From Rhodobacterales bacterium HKCCE3408 (GTDB taxonomy: Bacteria; Pseudomonadota; Alphaproteobacteria; Rhodobacterales; Rhodobacteraceae), in the NCBI GenBank assembly GCA_015689705.1, contig WVSN01000009.1, positions 107,034 through 171,033 on the forward strand: a stretch of DNA of 64,000 nucleotides, written 5' to 3'. The translations under genes and the position numbers were made by a program. Of this stretch, positions 36,362 through 46,311 are shown in pieces (position 1 is the stretch's first letter; each line of letters opens with the position of its first letter). The notes under the pieces are model-generated. The model did not search any database, had not been told where the DNA came from, and was given only the letters and a program-made list of their open reading frames with translations.

Positions 36362-38557
36362 TCAGCCCCCGCGCATGAAGTAGACCGTCGCCAGCGGCGG
36401 GACGGTGATGACGGCGCTGGCCGGCTGTCCCTGCCAGCCCTCCGCCGTCGCGTCGACGCCGCCGCCATTGCCCATGTTGGTGCCGCCGTAGCGTTCGGAG
36501 TCGGTGTTCAGGACCTCGTGCCAGTGCCCTTCGCTGGGCAGGCCGAGGCGGTAGCCCTCTCGCGGGACGGGCGTGAAGTTGCAGACGACGACCACTTCGG
36601 GGTCGCGCGGCCGCCCGCGCCGGATCCAGGAATAGACCGAGGTGTCCTCATCGCTGGCCTCGATCCACTGGAATCCTTCGGGTTCGGCGTCCTTCTGGTA
36701 GAGCGCGGGCGTTTCCCGGTAGAGCCGGTTCAGGTCCTGCACCAGCCGCAGCACGCCGCCGTGGAAATGCGTGTCGGCATAGTGCCAGGGCAGCTGGCCC
36801 TCGTGGTTCCATTCCTCGCGCTGGGCGAATTCCTGTCCCATGAACAGGAGCTTCTTGCCCGGGTGCCCCCACATGAAGCCGTAATAGGCGCGCAGGTTCG
36901 CGAATTGCTGCCAGTCGTCGCCCGGCATCCTTCCGAGGATCGAGCCCTTGCCATGCACGACCTCGTCATGGCTGAGCGGCAGGATGAAGTTCTCCGAGAA
37001 AGCGTAGTGCAGCCCGAAGGTCATCTGGTGGTGATGGTGCTTCCGGTGGACCGGCTCGCGCTTCATGTAGTCGAGCGTGTCGTTCATCCAGCCCATGTTC
37101 CACTTGTAGCCGAAGCCGAGCCCGCCTTGGTCGACGGGGGCGGAGACCTTGGGGAACGAGGTGGACTCCTCGGCCGCCGTCAGGATGCCCGGCAATTCGC
37201 CGTAGACGAGCGTGTTCATCGCCTGAAGCATTGAAATCGCTTCGTAATTCTCGCGACCGCCATCCTTGTTCGGCACCCACTGGCCTTCAGAACGCGAATA
37301 GTCGCGGTAAAGCATCGAGGCGACCGCATCCACGCGCAGCCCGTCGACGTGATACTCCTCGAGCCAGTAGAGCGCGTTCGATATCAGGTAGTTCCGCACC
37401 TCTGTGCGGCCGTAGTTGAAGATCAGCGTGTTCCAGTCCTGGTGGAAGCCCTCGCGCGGATCGGCATGTTCATAGAGCGGCGTGCCGTCGAACCGGCCGA
37501 GACCGTGCGCGTCCGTCGGGAAATGCCCCGGAACCCAGTCGAGGATCACGCCGAGGCCCGCGCGGTGGGCCGCGTTGACGAGGTCGCGGAACTCATGCGG
37601 CGGACCGAAGCGGATCGTCGGCGCGAACAGCCCGACAGGCTGGTAGCCCCAGGACCCGTCGAACGGGTATTCGGACAGCGGCAGGAACTCGATATGGGTG
37701 AATCCCATGTCGCGGGCATGGCCGACGAGTTCGTCCGCCGCCTCCTTGTAGGAGATGAAGCGCCCGCCCTCTTTCTTGCGCCAGCTGCCCAGATGCACTT
37801 CGTAGATCGAGATCGGTGCGTTGCGCGTGTTCCGCAGCATCCGCTCCTGCATCCAGCCGTCATCCGACCAGCCATAGCCTGAAATGTCGCGCACGACGCT
37901 TGCGTTCGACGGCGCGTGCTCCGACCCGTAGCCGACCGGGTCGGCCTTCAGCGGCAGGATGTGACCGTCCCGGGTCAGGATTTCGTATTTGTAAGCCTCG
38001 CCCTCGGCGATGCCGGGCACGAAGATCTCCCAGACGCCCGAGGCCCCGCGCGAGCGCATGACGTGACGGCGGCCGTCCCAGGCATTGAACGCGCCGACGA
38101 CCGAGACGCGCGCGGCGTTCGGCGCCCAGACGGCGAAATGCGTGCCCCGGACGCCCTCGTGTTCGATCACGTGGGCGCCGAGCACTTGCCACATGCGCCG
38201 GTGCGTGCCCTCGCCGAGCAGATACTCGTCCATCTCGCCGAGCACCGGGCCGAAGCGATAGGGGTCTTCCATCTCCCAGTCCCGGCCGGTCGCACTGCGC
38301 GCCTCCAGCCGGTATTTCCGCCCGCCCGGGACCTTGCCCTGGAAGATCCCGGGCTGGCCGGGCACCGGGTGCAGCAGGTGGCGTCGGTCGCCGACCCGGG
38401 CCGCCATGACCTCGGCGCCCGGATCGAAGACGGTCAGCCAGGTCGCCCGGCCGCGCTTGTGCGGGCCGAGGATCGCGAACGGATCGCCATGGCGACCGTG
38501 GCGGAGCGCGGTGAACGCGTCCGCGTCGCCGACCGGGAAGTCTTGCGCCTTGTCCAT
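36362..38557 (-). CDS. glgB: 1,4-alpha-glucan branching enzyme GlgB
   Basis: Introduces alpha-1,6 branches (GH13). The 731-residue protein has an extra N-terminal domain of about 110 residues, a CBM48 ([21 protein letters not shown]), then the catalytic barrel with nucleophile Asp in [17 protein letters not shown], Glu in [13 protein letters not shown] and Asp in [14 protein letters not shown]. Length is typical of the E. coli type. It heads the glgB-glgC-glgA-glgX-malQ run. Confidence 0.97.
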   Translation of the reverse strand: MDKAQDFPVGDADAFTALRHGRHGDPFAILGPHKRGRATWLTVFDPGAEVMAARVGDRRHLLHPVPGQPGIFQGKVPGGRKYRLEARSATGRDWEMEDPYRFGPVLGEMDEYLLGEGTHRRMWQVLGAHVIEHEGVRGTHFAVWAPNAARVSVVGAFNAWDGRRHVMRSRGASGVWEIFVPGIAEGEAYKYEILTRDGHILPLKADPVGYGSEHAPSNASVVRDISGYGWSDDGWMQERMLRNTRNAPISIYEVHLGSWRKKEGGRFISYKEAADELVGHARDMGFTHIEFLPLSEYPFDGSWGYQPVGLFAPTIRFGPPHEFRDLVNAAHRAGLGVILDWVPGHFPTDAHGLGRFDGTPLYEHADPREGFHQDWNTLIFNYGRTEVRNYLISNALYWLEEYHVDGLRVDAVASMLYRDYSRSEGQWVPNKDGGRENYEAISMLQAMNTLVYGELPGILTAAEESTSFPKVSAPVDQGGLGFGYKWNMGWMNDTLDYMKREPVHRKHHHHQMTFGLHYAFSENFILPLSHDEVVHGKGSILGRMPGDDWQQFANLRAYYGFMWGHPGKKLLFMGQEFAQREEWNHEGQLPWHYADTHFHGGVLRLVQDLNRLYRETPALYQKDAEPEGFQWIEASDEDTSVYSWIRRGRPRDPEVVVVCNFTPVPREGYRLGLPSEGHWHEVLNTDSERYGGTNMGNGGGVDATAEGWQGQPASAVITVPPLATVYFMRGG

Positions 38558-38575
38558 GTCCGGCAGGTTAGCCCA

Positions 38576-38581
38576 ACTATA
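38576..38581 (-). promoter_or_regulatory. Possible -10 element of glgB
   Basis: On the minus strand TATAGT lies 19 bases before the glgB ATG. No good -35 hexamer is seen at the expected distance, so this is weak; an activator-dependent promoter is possible. Confidence 0.25.
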
Positions 38582-38632
38582 GCAAGTCGCAAGGATACTC
38601 TAGCGGCCCGCCCCGTTCCGCCGCCGCGCCGT

Positions 38633-39208
38633 TCAGAATTCGACGGCGAAGTTCATCCCGAACGTGTCGAGTTCGGTGCTGAGGCCGGGGATCAGGCTCA
38701 GCTCGCCGTAATCGTGGTGCAGATACTCGAATCCGATCGTCGTCGACTCGTTCAGCCGGTAGTCGAGCCCGACGCCGAAGAACGGCCCGTTCGCACTGTT
38801 CGTGCCGGCCTCGGCGTCGAAATTGATAAACGAGTAACCCGCGGTGGCGTAGGGCAGGACCCGGCCGGCGTCAAAGCCGAACTCGCCGCCGATGCGGTGG
38901 ATCGTGGGCTTGCTGCTGACGGTGAACAGACCGGTCAGCGTCACCTCAGGCTGGCCGAAGGCGAGATCGTATTCGCCGCCGACGACAAACCGGCCGAACT
39001 GCCACCGGTGCCCTATGAAGAAGTCGTACAGAAAGCCTTCGTAGTCGCCCGTAACTGCCGGGACGCCCTCGAACGAGAAGTCACCGCCGGTCAGGACGTC
39101 AATCTGGACGCCGGCATAGTAGCCGGCCCATTCGCCGGTTCCGGCATCCTGCGCAAGCACGGAAGTGGGGATGGCCATTGCAAACAATGGCAGAGCAAAG
39201 CGTTTCAT
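38633..39208 (-). CDS. Small outer-membrane beta-barrel protein
   Basis: A 191-residue exported protein: the signal peptide MKRFALPLFAMAIPTSVLA is followed by QDAG. The mature part has alternating strands rich in Gly/aromatics (WAGYYAGVQIDVL, FVVGGEYDLAFG, GPFFGVGLDYRL, IGFEYLHHDYG) and ends in Phe, the signature of 8-stranded barrels inserted by the BAM complex. The ATG at 39208 is chosen for its signal peptide and the GGAA upstream; an ATG at 39220 is possible. It lies between glgP and glgB on the same strand, an unusual place for a porin-like gene, and may have its own promoter in the 182-base gap upstream. Confidence 0.83.
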   Translation of the reverse strand: MKRFALPLFAMAIPTSVLAQDAGTGEWAGYYAGVQIDVLTGGDFSFEGVPAVTGDYEGFLYDFFIGHRWQFGRFVVGGEYDLAFGQPEVTLTGLFTVSSKPTIHRIGGEFGFDAGRVLPYATAGYSFINFDAEAGTNSANGPFFGVGLDYRLNESTTIGFEYLHHDYGELSLIPGLSTELDTFGMNFAVEF

Positions 39209-39300
39209 CGCAATTTCCATTTTGTTTACTGCTGGACCTTTTGGCCTCGGGACGAGGAATACCGGCCAGGTCCTTCGAGACAAAATGAAATTATTGCGTC

Positions 39301-39321
39301 GGACGGGTCTGTTGCCCGTCC
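39301..39321 (-). terminator. Hairpin after glgP
   Basis: Perfect 7-bp stem GGACGGG / CCCGTCC with a 7-base loop, 70 bases after the glgP stop on the minus strand, followed by an AT-rich stretch rather than a clean T tract. It may end the glgP transcript before the barrel gene. Confidence 0.35.
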
Positions 39322-39390
39322 GCCATACAATTTCGGCGCAACCGGAATGGCAGCCGTCTTATCGGCGCGCCGCTGCCCGGATCTTGCGCA

Positions 39391-41757
39391 TCAGAGCACC
39401 GAAACGGCGTTCCAGACCTCGTCCATGTAGCCGTGGATCGTGCGGTCCGAACTGAACCAGCCCGACCGCGCGGTGTTGAGCGCGGCCATCCGCATCCAGT
39501 GCGCCGGCTCGGCATAGGCCGCATCGACCTCACGCTGCGCGCGCCAGTAATCGGAGAAATCCGACGAGACCAGGAAGTAGTCCGGCCCCGAGATGTTCTC
39601 GGCGATATGGGCGAAGCGCTTCGGCTCTCCGGGACTGAAAACGCCGTCCGCGATGGCCGCGATGGCGCGGGCGAGGCGGGGATCGGCGGCGATGGCCTGC
39701 GCGGCGTGATCCTTCACCTTGCGGCGCTCGACGACTTCGTCGGCCGTCATGCCGAACAGGAAGAAATTGTCCGCGCCCACGCGGTCCCGGATCTCCACGT
39801 TCGCGCCGTCGAGCGTGCCGATGGTCAGCGCGCCGTTCAGGGCGAACTTCATGTTGCCGGTTCCCGACGCTTCCTTGCCGGCGGTCGAGATCTGCTCGGA
39901 CAGGTCGGCGGCCGGAATCAGCCGCTCCGCCAGGCTGACATTGTAGTTCGGCAGGAAGGCGATCTGCAGCAGGTGCCGGGTCTTCGGATCGGCGTTCACC
40001 ACATGCGCCACGTCGTTGATGAGGCGGATGATGTCCTTGGCGAAGAAGTAACCCGGGGCGGCCTTGCCCGCGAAGAGCTTCACGCGGGGCGTCCAGTCCG
40101 CGTCGGGCGTCTCGCGGATCGCCTGCCACAGCGCGATCGCCTCGAGAATGTTGAGATGCTGGCGCTTGTATTCGTGCATCCGCTTGATCTGCACGTCGAA
40201 CATCCAGTCGGGATGCAGCTGCAGGCCGAGATGCTCGGACAGGTGATCGGCCAGCTCGGCCTTGTTGGCCCGCTTGGCCTCGGCATAGGCGTCGAGGAAG
40301 CTCGGGTCGTCCACATGCGGCTCGAGACCCTGCAATTGCTCGAGATCGTCGACCCAACCGTCGCCGATCGTGTCGGTGATGAGCGCCGAAAGCCGCGGAT
40401 TGGCGTTCAGGACCCACCGGCGCGGCGTGACGCCGTTGGTCTGGTTCACGATCCGCTCGGCGTGAAGCCGGTGCAGCTCGGCGAAGACGGTGGTTTTCAT
40501 CAGTTCGGTGTGCAGCGCCGAGACGCCATTCACCCGCTGCGCCATAATGAAGCTGAGCTCACCCATGCGGACCTGACCGTCGCTTCTGGCCGAAACCTTG
40601 CGTGTCGGGTTCTCCTTCGCGTGCAGCGCGTCGATCCGGTCGATCAGTTCGAGATGCCGGGGCAGCAGGCGGCCCATCAGGCTCTCGGGCCAGGCTTCCA
40701 GCGCCTCGGGCAGAAGCGTGTGATTGGTGTAGTTCAGCATCGCCCGCGCGGTTTCAACCGCCTCGGCGAAGCTCAGCCCGCGGACGTCGTGCAGAAGCCG
40801 TACCAGTTCGGGTCCGGCAATGGCCGGATGCGTGTCGTTCAGCTGGATCGCGACCTTGGCGGGCAGGGCGCGGATGTCGCCGTGTTCGCTGTCGAAGCGG
40901 CGCAGAATGTCGGCGAGCGAGGCGGCGGTGAAGAAGTATTCCTGCTTCAGCCGCAGCTCCTTGCCCTGCTCGGTCGTGTCGTCGGGATAGAGCACCCGGC
41001 TGAGCGTGCGGGCCGCGGCCTCCGGTTCGGCCGCACCGGCGTATTCGCCGCGGTTGAACCGGTCGAGATCGAAGGCGCTCACGGCCTTGCCGGACCACAG
41101 CCGGAGCGTATTCGCCCAACGGCCCTGCCAGCCGACGACCGGCGTGTCGAAGGCCTGCGCCTCGACCGCCTCGGCCGGCGACCAGACGGCCTGCTGGCCG
41201 GTCTCCGCCACGACGCCGCCGAAGCCGATCCGGTAGCGCACCTCCGGCCGCTCGAACTCCCAGGCATGGGGTTCTTCCAGCCAGGTCTCCGGCGCCTCGA
41301 TCTGGCGGCCCTCGACGATGGATTGCCGGAACAGCCCGTGTTCATAGCGGATGCCGTAGCCGTAAGCCGGGCAGCCGATGGTCGAGAGCGACTCGAGGAA
41401 ACAGGCGGCAAGCCGGCCGAGACCGCCATTGCCGAGCGCGGCATCGGGTTCGTCATGGACGACCGTGTCGTAGTCGATGCCCAGTGCGAGGCAGGCGCCG
41501 CGCACATCGTCGAGCAGCCGCAGGTTGACGATCCCGTCCTCCAGTAGCCGGCCGATCAGGAATTCCATCGACAGGTAATAGACGCGTTTCGCCCCGGCCT
41601 CGTAGGTGCGGCGGGTGGCGGCGAACCAGCTGTCCACGACGCGGTCGCGGATCGCGAAGCTCAGCGCCATGCGCCAGTCGCGGGTCTGGGCGTGTTCGGG
41701 ATCCTTGCCGACCGAGTAGGCCAGGTGGCGGAGGATCTCATCCTTCATATCAGGCAT
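39391..41757 (-). CDS. glgP: Glycogen phosphorylase GlgP
   Basis: Releases glucose-1-phosphate from glycogen ends using pyridoxal phosphate (GT35). The 788-residue protein has VYYLSMEFLIGRLLEDGIVN, GNGGLGRLAACFLESL and the PLP Lys in EASGTGNMKFALNGALTIG followed by LDGANVEI. ATG 41757 has GGGAG about 7 bases upstream. It is the first of the glycogen genes on the minus strand, and the 114 bases ahead of it hold no gene. Confidence 0.97.
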   Translation of the reverse strand: MPDMKDEILRHLAYSVGKDPEHAQTRDWRMALSFAIRDRVVDSWFAATRRTYEAGAKRVYYLSMEFLIGRLLEDGIVNLRLLDDVRGACLALGIDYDTVVHDEPDAALGNGGLGRLAACFLESLSTIGCPAYGYGIRYEHGLFRQSIVEGRQIEAPETWLEEPHAWEFERPEVRYRIGFGGVVAETGQQAVWSPAEAVEAQAFDTPVVGWQGRWANTLRLWSGKAVSAFDLDRFNRGEYAGAAEPEAAARTLSRVLYPDDTTEQGKELRLKQEYFFTAASLADILRRFDSEHGDIRALPAKVAIQLNDTHPAIAGPELVRLLHDVRGLSFAEAVETARAMLNYTNHTLLPEALEAWPESLMGRLLPRHLELIDRIDALHAKENPTRKVSARSDGQVRMGELSFIMAQRVNGVSALHTELMKTTVFAELHRLHAERIVNQTNGVTPRRWVLNANPRLSALITDTIGDGWVDDLEQLQGLEPHVDDPSFLDAYAEAKRANKAELADHLSEHLGLQLHPDWMFDVQIKRMHEYKRQHLNILEAIALWQAIRETPDADWTPRVKLFAGKAAPGYFFAKDIIRLINDVAHVVNADPKTRHLLQIAFLPNYNVSLAERLIPAADLSEQISTAGKEASGTGNMKFALNGALTIGTLDGANVEIRDRVGADNFFLFGMTADEVVERRKVKDHAAQAIAADPRLARAIAAIADGVFSPGEPKRFAHIAENISGPDYFLVSSDFSDYWRAQREVDAAYAEPAHWMRMAALNTARSGWFSSDRTIHGYMDEVWNAVSVL

Positions 41758-41871
41758 CGGAAGCTCCCGGCTTCGCTGCGGAAAGGCGGCGCATCGGCCG
41801 GTGTCGCGGCGATGATGGCCATGGGTTTGCGGATCGCAAGGGGGGTGGCGCGGAAAATTGGGTCTTCGCTG

Positions 41872-42483
41872 TCAGAGCGGGCGGCCCATCCGCGCCATCG
41901 CCCAGGGCGTGAACGACCTGAGAAGATCGGACATGGCCGTGTCGAAGGCGGCCACGAGGGTTTCGGTGTCGGTATCCGCGGCGACGGCCTCGGACGAGAA
42001 AGTGCGGGTCGCGAAGATGACGGCGTCGCTTTCGCGCAGGATGCGGACGGTCATCGAGATCTGGACGACGGCGCCGGTTTCGCGCGCTTCGGCCTGGAAA
42101 TCGACCAGTTCGGTGACGATCGCGTAGTCGCCCGACGACGCGAGAGGCCGGCGTCCGACATAGAGGATGCCGCCGGTGGACGACAGGCTGCGCAGCATCA
42201 GCGTCTGCACCATCACCGGCACTTCCTCGCCCCACCGGGCGTCGGGCAGGTACTGCGCCTGAAGATTGTCCGGCCGGATCATGATGCGGTCGGTATCGAG
42301 CGTGCCGGAGGTCTCGGGCAGTTCGACGGTGACGACACGCTGCAGCGGGCTGCCGCTGGCCTGGCCAATGTCGGTCGGCGCACGAAGTTCGTAGACGTCG
42401 AGCGGGCGCGAGGCGCTACCAAGCGCGCCGAGCGTCCCGCAGCCGGCGAGCAGAAGGCAGAAGCCAAGGGCGATGAGGCGCAT
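41872..42483 (-). CDS. PqiC-like ABC-transport auxiliary lipoprotein
   Basis: A lipoprotein: MRLIALGFCLLLAGC contains the lipobox LLAGC, giving a mature protein of about 190 residues. The family (PqiC/YmbA-like, DUF330) has stretches such as RVVTVELPETSGTLDTDRIMI and VYELRAP, and acts as the outer-membrane end of MCE-type lipid transporters. The start is ATG 42483, with a TTG at 42489 that is closer to GGAG as an alternative. It begins 7 bases after the MlaD-like gene on the same strand and completes that system. Confidence 0.83.
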   Translation of the reverse strand: MRLIALGFCLLLAGCGTLGALGSASRPLDVYELRAPTDIGQASGSPLQRVVTVELPETSGTLDTDRIMIRPDNLQAQYLPDARWGEEVPVMVQTLMLRSLSSTGGILYVGRRPLASSGDYAIVTELVDFQAEARETGAVVQISMTVRILRESDAVIFATRTFSSEAVAADTDTETLVAAFDTAMSDLLRSFTPWAMARMGRPL

Positions 42484-42490
42484 GGGCAAT

Positions 42491-44227
42491 CTATCTCCGG
42501 TACTCGGGCGCTTCGGAATTCAGGAAGAATCGCGCCGGATCGCGCTGGATCCGGCGGATCAGGCTGTCGAGCGTGCGGGCGAGATCGCGGGCGTCGGTCG
42601 CCAACGCCTCGTATTGCGGCAGGCCCGACTCGGCGAAGTTCTGGATCGCCGGGCCGGCCGACTGCACTGCCTCGGCAAGCTGTTCGAAGGCGGTCTCCGC
42701 CGCGTTCCCGGCATTGTTCAGGCTCTCGGAAATGCTCGGCAGATCGGCCGAGACCCGCGTGATCGCGTCGTCGAGGCCGCCGAGCGTCTCGTTCAGGCGG
42801 CTGACAAGCTGGCCCAGTTCCTCGCGCATCACGCCGTCGGCGGTGTCGAAGGCGCGCTCCGCGGCCTCGAGCGCGCGCTCGCCGGTCTCCATCGCGCCGT
42901 TGATGGCGCTGAGGGTGGTATTGGCTTCGGTGAAGGTCTCGGTCGCGGCCGACAGCGCCTCTTCGGCCGAGATGGTGAGCCCTTCGATCCGGCCGGAGGC
43001 GCCGGTCAGATCCTCGCCCACGGTCCGGACGACCTCGGACACGGTGGCCGTCGCGGCCTCGATATCGTCGATGATGCCGGGCAGGTCCTCTTCGGCCGCC
43101 GTGCGGATGGTCGAGATCGCGGCATCGGCATTGGCGATCATCGCGCGGGTCTCGTCCATCAGCGCAAAGCCGTCATCGGTGACCAGCGTGTCGAAACTTT
43201 CGGCGGCGCTGCCGACCGAGGCGACGGCGGTCGAACTGTCCGCGATCAGCGCATCGAGCGCATCGAGCGTCTCGGCGACTTCGGTCAGCCGGTCGTTGGC
43301 CAGCGTTCCGGTCGTGGTGAAGGTTTCGAGCATCGTGCCTGTCTGTTCGGACAGCGCGGAGATCCGGGTGCGGATGTCGGCCAGCCCGTCGCGCAGTTCG
43401 GTCGTCGCGGCGATCAGGTCGGTGTCGATATAGCGTCCCGCGCTGGCCAGCGTCGCGTCGACCGTCGCCAGCGTGTTCGTGCCGGCATCCATCAGCGTGC
43501 GGGCGTTCTCGGCCACTTCGTTCCATGAGGTCAGCGTCTCGTCCGCCGTCACCAGCACGGTGTCGGCATCGGCCGCGATGGTCTGCAGGACCGAGTTGAA
43601 CCGTTCGATCTGGACCACGAACTCCTCGACCGATCCGGACACCGAGGCGAAATCCTCGAGCGTCTGGGCAAAGGCGTTCGACGCGGTTTCGGCATTGGTG
43701 ATGATGTTCTCGATCCGGCCCCGGTTCTCGCCGCTGAACAGATCGCCCACGTTCCGGACGAGCTCGAGCGCCTCGGACACCAGCGCCGGCGCGTCCTCCG
43801 TCAGGCTCTGGATGACCGAGCGTCCCGACTCGATCGTGCCAATCTCGCCCGTCTCGGGGATCGCCAGCTCCGCCTGCGTCGTACCCGCGCTGATCGCCAC
43901 GAAGGCGACGCCGGTCACGCCCTGGCTTTCGATCGTGGCGATGCTGTCGCTGCGCACCGGCGTGTCGGCATCGACCTCGATCCGGACGCGGACGGTCCCA
44001 TCGCGGTCGGGCGACAGCTGCACATCGACGACCTGGCCCACAGGCAGACCGGCAAACCGCACGTCCGAGGCCTGGCTCAGCCCGGCCACGCTGTCGAAAT
44101 TCACGTCGTAATAGGCCAGCGAGCGATCAAGCTCGAGTCGCGCGAAGGCGAAGAAAAACGCCAGAAGCCCGACGATGCCGGCGATCGTGAACGCCCCGAT
44201 CAGGATGTAATTGGCGCGTGTCTCCAT
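42491..44227 (-). CDS. MlaD-family (MCE) protein with long helical tail
   Basis: Periplasmic lipid-binding subunit of an MCE transporter. The 578-residue product has one N-terminal TM helix (NYILIGAFTIAGIVGLLAFFF), a single MCE domain (about 40-125: SVAGLSQASDVRFAGLPVGQV, VRVRIEVDADTPV, GVTGVAFVAIS), then some 430 residues predicted as alpha-helical coiled coil, rich in Ala, Glu, Thr and Leu, which in related proteins forms a long needle across the periplasm. It is much longer than E. coli MlaD (183 residues). The gene is flanked by the ATPase (9 bases) and the auxiliary lipoprotein. Confidence 0.9.
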   Translation of the reverse strand: METRANYILIGAFTIAGIVGLLAFFFAFARLELDRSLAYYDVNFDSVAGLSQASDVRFAGLPVGQVVDVQLSPDRDGTVRVRIEVDADTPVRSDSIATIESQGVTGVAFVAISAGTTQAELAIPETGEIGTIESGRSVIQSLTEDAPALVSEALELVRNVGDLFSGENRGRIENIITNAETASNAFAQTLEDFASVSGSVEEFVVQIERFNSVLQTIAADADTVLVTADETLTSWNEVAENARTLMDAGTNTLATVDATLASAGRYIDTDLIAATTELRDGLADIRTRISALSEQTGTMLETFTTTGTLANDRLTEVAETLDALDALIADSSTAVASVGSAAESFDTLVTDDGFALMDETRAMIANADAAISTIRTAAEEDLPGIIDDIEAATATVSEVVRTVGEDLTGASGRIEGLTISAEEALSAATETFTEANTTLSAINGAMETGERALEAAERAFDTADGVMREELGQLVSRLNETLGGLDDAITRVSADLPSISESLNNAGNAAETAFEQLAEAVQSAGPAIQNFAESGLPQYEALATDARDLARTLDSLIRRIQRDPARFFLNSEAPEYRR

Positions 44228-44236
44228 TAGCGTCCC

Positions 44237-45016
44237 TCAGTTGCCGATCCGCTCGGCGGCGTCAATGGCCGCCCGGGCGCGCGGTCCGTGGAAATACGCG
44301 CGGATCCACGGGTGATCCACCTTCAGCATCTCGGCCATCGTCCCCGTCACGTAGACCCGTTTCTCCGCAAGCACAGCAATCCGGGTGCAGATCGCGTGCA
44401 GCGTGTCCAGATCGTGGGTCACGAGGAAGACCGTCAGCCCCATCGTCTCGCGCAGCGACGCGATGAGCTGGTCGAAATCCGCAGCGCCGATGGGATCGAG
44501 GCCCGCCGTGGGCTCGTCGAGGAAGACGATGTCGGGGTCGAGCGCGAGCGCGCGGGCGAGGCCGGCGCGCTTCCGCATCCCGCCCGACAGTTCGGACGGA
44601 TACTTGTCGCCGGCGAAATAGGGCAGGCCGGACATCGAGATCTTCAGGTCGGCCAGTTCCCGGCGCAGCTTGGGCGACAGGCCCGGAACGGCGCGCAGCG
44701 GGACTTCAACGTTCTCGCGCACGGTCAGGGCCGAGAACAGCGCACCGTCCTGGAACATCACGCCCCACCGCCGCTGCACCTGCATCGCGGCGTCCTCCGA
44801 GGCGTGGAGGATGTCGGTGCCGAGCACTTCGACGGTGCCGGATTTCGGCCGGTTCAGCCCCGCGATGGTCCGCAGCAAAACCGACTTGCCGGTACCGGAC
44901 CCGCCGACGACGCCGAGGATCTCGCCCGGATAGACGTCCAGATCGAGATGGTCGTGGACGACCTGAGAGCCGAACTGGTTCACGATCCCGCGGCAGCGGA
45001 TGATGGGTTCGGCCAT
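44237..45016 (-). CDS. MlaF-like ABC transporter ATP-binding protein
   Basis: The 259-residue ATPase of the lipid transporter: Walker A GGSGTGKS, Q-loop in GVMFQDGALFSALTV (a MlaF-type sequence), signature LSGGMRKRAGLARAL, Walker B VFLDEPTAGLDP and a switch His in LVTHDLDTL. It starts 3 bases after the permease stop. With the MlaE-, MlaD- and PqiC-like genes it forms a full system for retrograde or anterograde phospholipid movement. Confidence 0.93.
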   Translation of the reverse strand: MAEPIIRCRGIVNQFGSQVVHDHLDLDVYPGEILGVVGGSGTGKSVLLRTIAGLNRPKSGTVEVLGTDILHASEDAAMQVQRRWGVMFQDGALFSALTVRENVEVPLRAVPGLSPKLRRELADLKISMSGLPYFAGDKYPSELSGGMRKRAGLARALALDPDIVFLDEPTAGLDPIGAADFDQLIASLRETMGLTVFLVTHDLDTLHAICTRIAVLAEKRVYVTGTMAEMLKVDHPWIRAYFHGPRARAAIDAAERIGN

Positions 45017-45019
45017 GGC

Positions 45020-46150
45020 TCAGACCCCGATCTGCGCGAAGAAGATCGAGAAGATCGCGTCGGCCACGATCACCGCGAAGATCGCCGCGACCACGGCCGA
45101 TGATGTCATCCGGCCAAGCGATTCCGCGTTCGATTCGACCTTCATGCCGAACTGGCAGCCGATCACGCCGATGATGATCGCGAAGACCGGAGCCTTCACC
45201 AGGCCGACCATGACATGCCGCACATCCGTGCCTTCCAGGAGCCGCGTCTGGAACATGCCCGGCGAGATGCCGAGCTCGACCCAGGACATGATCGCGCCGC
45301 CCAACAGGCCCGCGACGTCCGCGATCAGCCCGAGAATCGGCAGCATCAGGAGCAACGCGAGGATGCGCGGCACGAACAGCGCCGCCGCCGGATCGATGGC
45401 GAGCGTCCTCATCGCGTCGATCTCCTCGCGCATCTTCATCGAGCCGATGGCGGCGGTGAAGGCCGACGCGGTCCGGCCGGCGACGATGATCGCGGTCAGA
45501 AGGATGCCAAGTTCGCGCAGGATCGAGATCGCGATCAGGTCGACGACGAAGACCTCCGCCCCGAACTGGCGCAACTGCACCGAGCCCTGGAAGGCCAGGA
45601 CCACGCCGATCAGGAAGGACATGAGCGCCACGATCGGCACCGCCTTCACGCCCACTTCCTGGCAATGGTGGACCAGAGCCGTCAGCCGGAAGCGGCTCGG
45701 GATGACGATGGATTCCACCAGTCGCGCCAGGAACAGGCCGAAATAGCCGATACTGTCGAGAAACGACGCGAGCGCCGACGTGGTCGTGCGCCCGACGCGT
45801 TCCAGCCGGTCGGCGATGGACAGGCGCGGCGCGGTCTCCTGTTCGGGCTTCGGCAGCGATTTGCGGACACGCTCGATCAGCGCGGAGATGTCGGACGATG
45901 CGCCCGTCAGCTCGAGCCGGCCGCCCGCCTCCTTCGACCGCGCTTCGGCCGACAGGATCGCGTAGGCCGCCGCGGTGTCCATCCGGTCCAGTCCCGACAG
46001 GTCGATCGTCAGCGGCTCCTTGGCGGGGAGGGCCGCGAGCTGCGCGGCCAGGGCCGACGCATCGGCGAGCGTCGCCGGGCCCTTCAGGGCCATGCGATGT
46101 CCGTCGCCGCTGGCTTCGACGCCGATGTCCAGCCGGATCACCTCGGCCAT
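45020..46150 (-). CDS. MlaE-family ABC permease with N-terminal STAS domain
   Basis: A fusion: residues about 1-100 are a STAS domain (PLTIDLSGLDRMDTAAAYAIL), the role played by the separate MlaB protein in E. coli; the rest is a MlaE permease with five or so helices and the conserved GVVLAFQGSVQLRQFGAEVFVVD and GRTASAFTAAIGSMKMREEIDA loops. The product is 376 residues from ATG 46150, with GGGGGG a few bases upstream. It is first in the operon permease-ATPase-MCE-lipoprotein and divergent from soeA. Confidence 0.92.
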   Translation of the reverse strand: MAEVIRLDIGVEASGDGHRMALKGPATLADASALAAQLAALPAKEPLTIDLSGLDRMDTAAAYAILSAEARSKEAGGRLELTGASSDISALIERVRKSLPKPEQETAPRLSIADRLERVGRTTTSALASFLDSIGYFGLFLARLVESIVIPSRFRLTALVHHCQEVGVKAVPIVALMSFLIGVVLAFQGSVQLRQFGAEVFVVDLIAISILRELGILLTAIIVAGRTASAFTAAIGSMKMREEIDAMRTLAIDPAAALFVPRILALLLMLPILGLIADVAGLLGGAIMSWVELGISPGMFQTRLLEGTDVRHVMVGLVKAPVFAIIIGVIGCQFGMKVESNAESLGRMTSSAVVAAIFAVIVADAIFSIFFAQIGV

Positions 46151-46240
46151 GGCATCCCCCCGTAGGATCATGGTTTTGCGCCGCAACCGGGGATAGCAGG
46201 CTTGCCCGACGGGTGACAGCGCAAATGCGTCGCAGCAGAT

Positions 46241-46258
46241 TGATGCAGAAGTGATGCA
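46241..46258. repeat. Direct repeat TGATGCA in the mlaE/soeA divergent promoter region
   Basis: TGATGCA at 46241-46247 and again at 46252-46258, a period of 11 bases, so both copies face the same side of the helix. They lie 54 bases before the chosen soeA start and about 90 bases before mlaE. Possibly an operator; no regulator is identified. Confidence 0.35.
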
Positions 46259-46311
46259 ATGCGTTGACAGGGGCGGGGCAATCGTGTCCGGCTCTGGTCC
46301 GGGAGGATCTC

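Noticed and set aside
39433..41547. Plus-strand open frame of 704 codons
   Set aside because: Antisense to glgP; no domain or start signal is recognisable.
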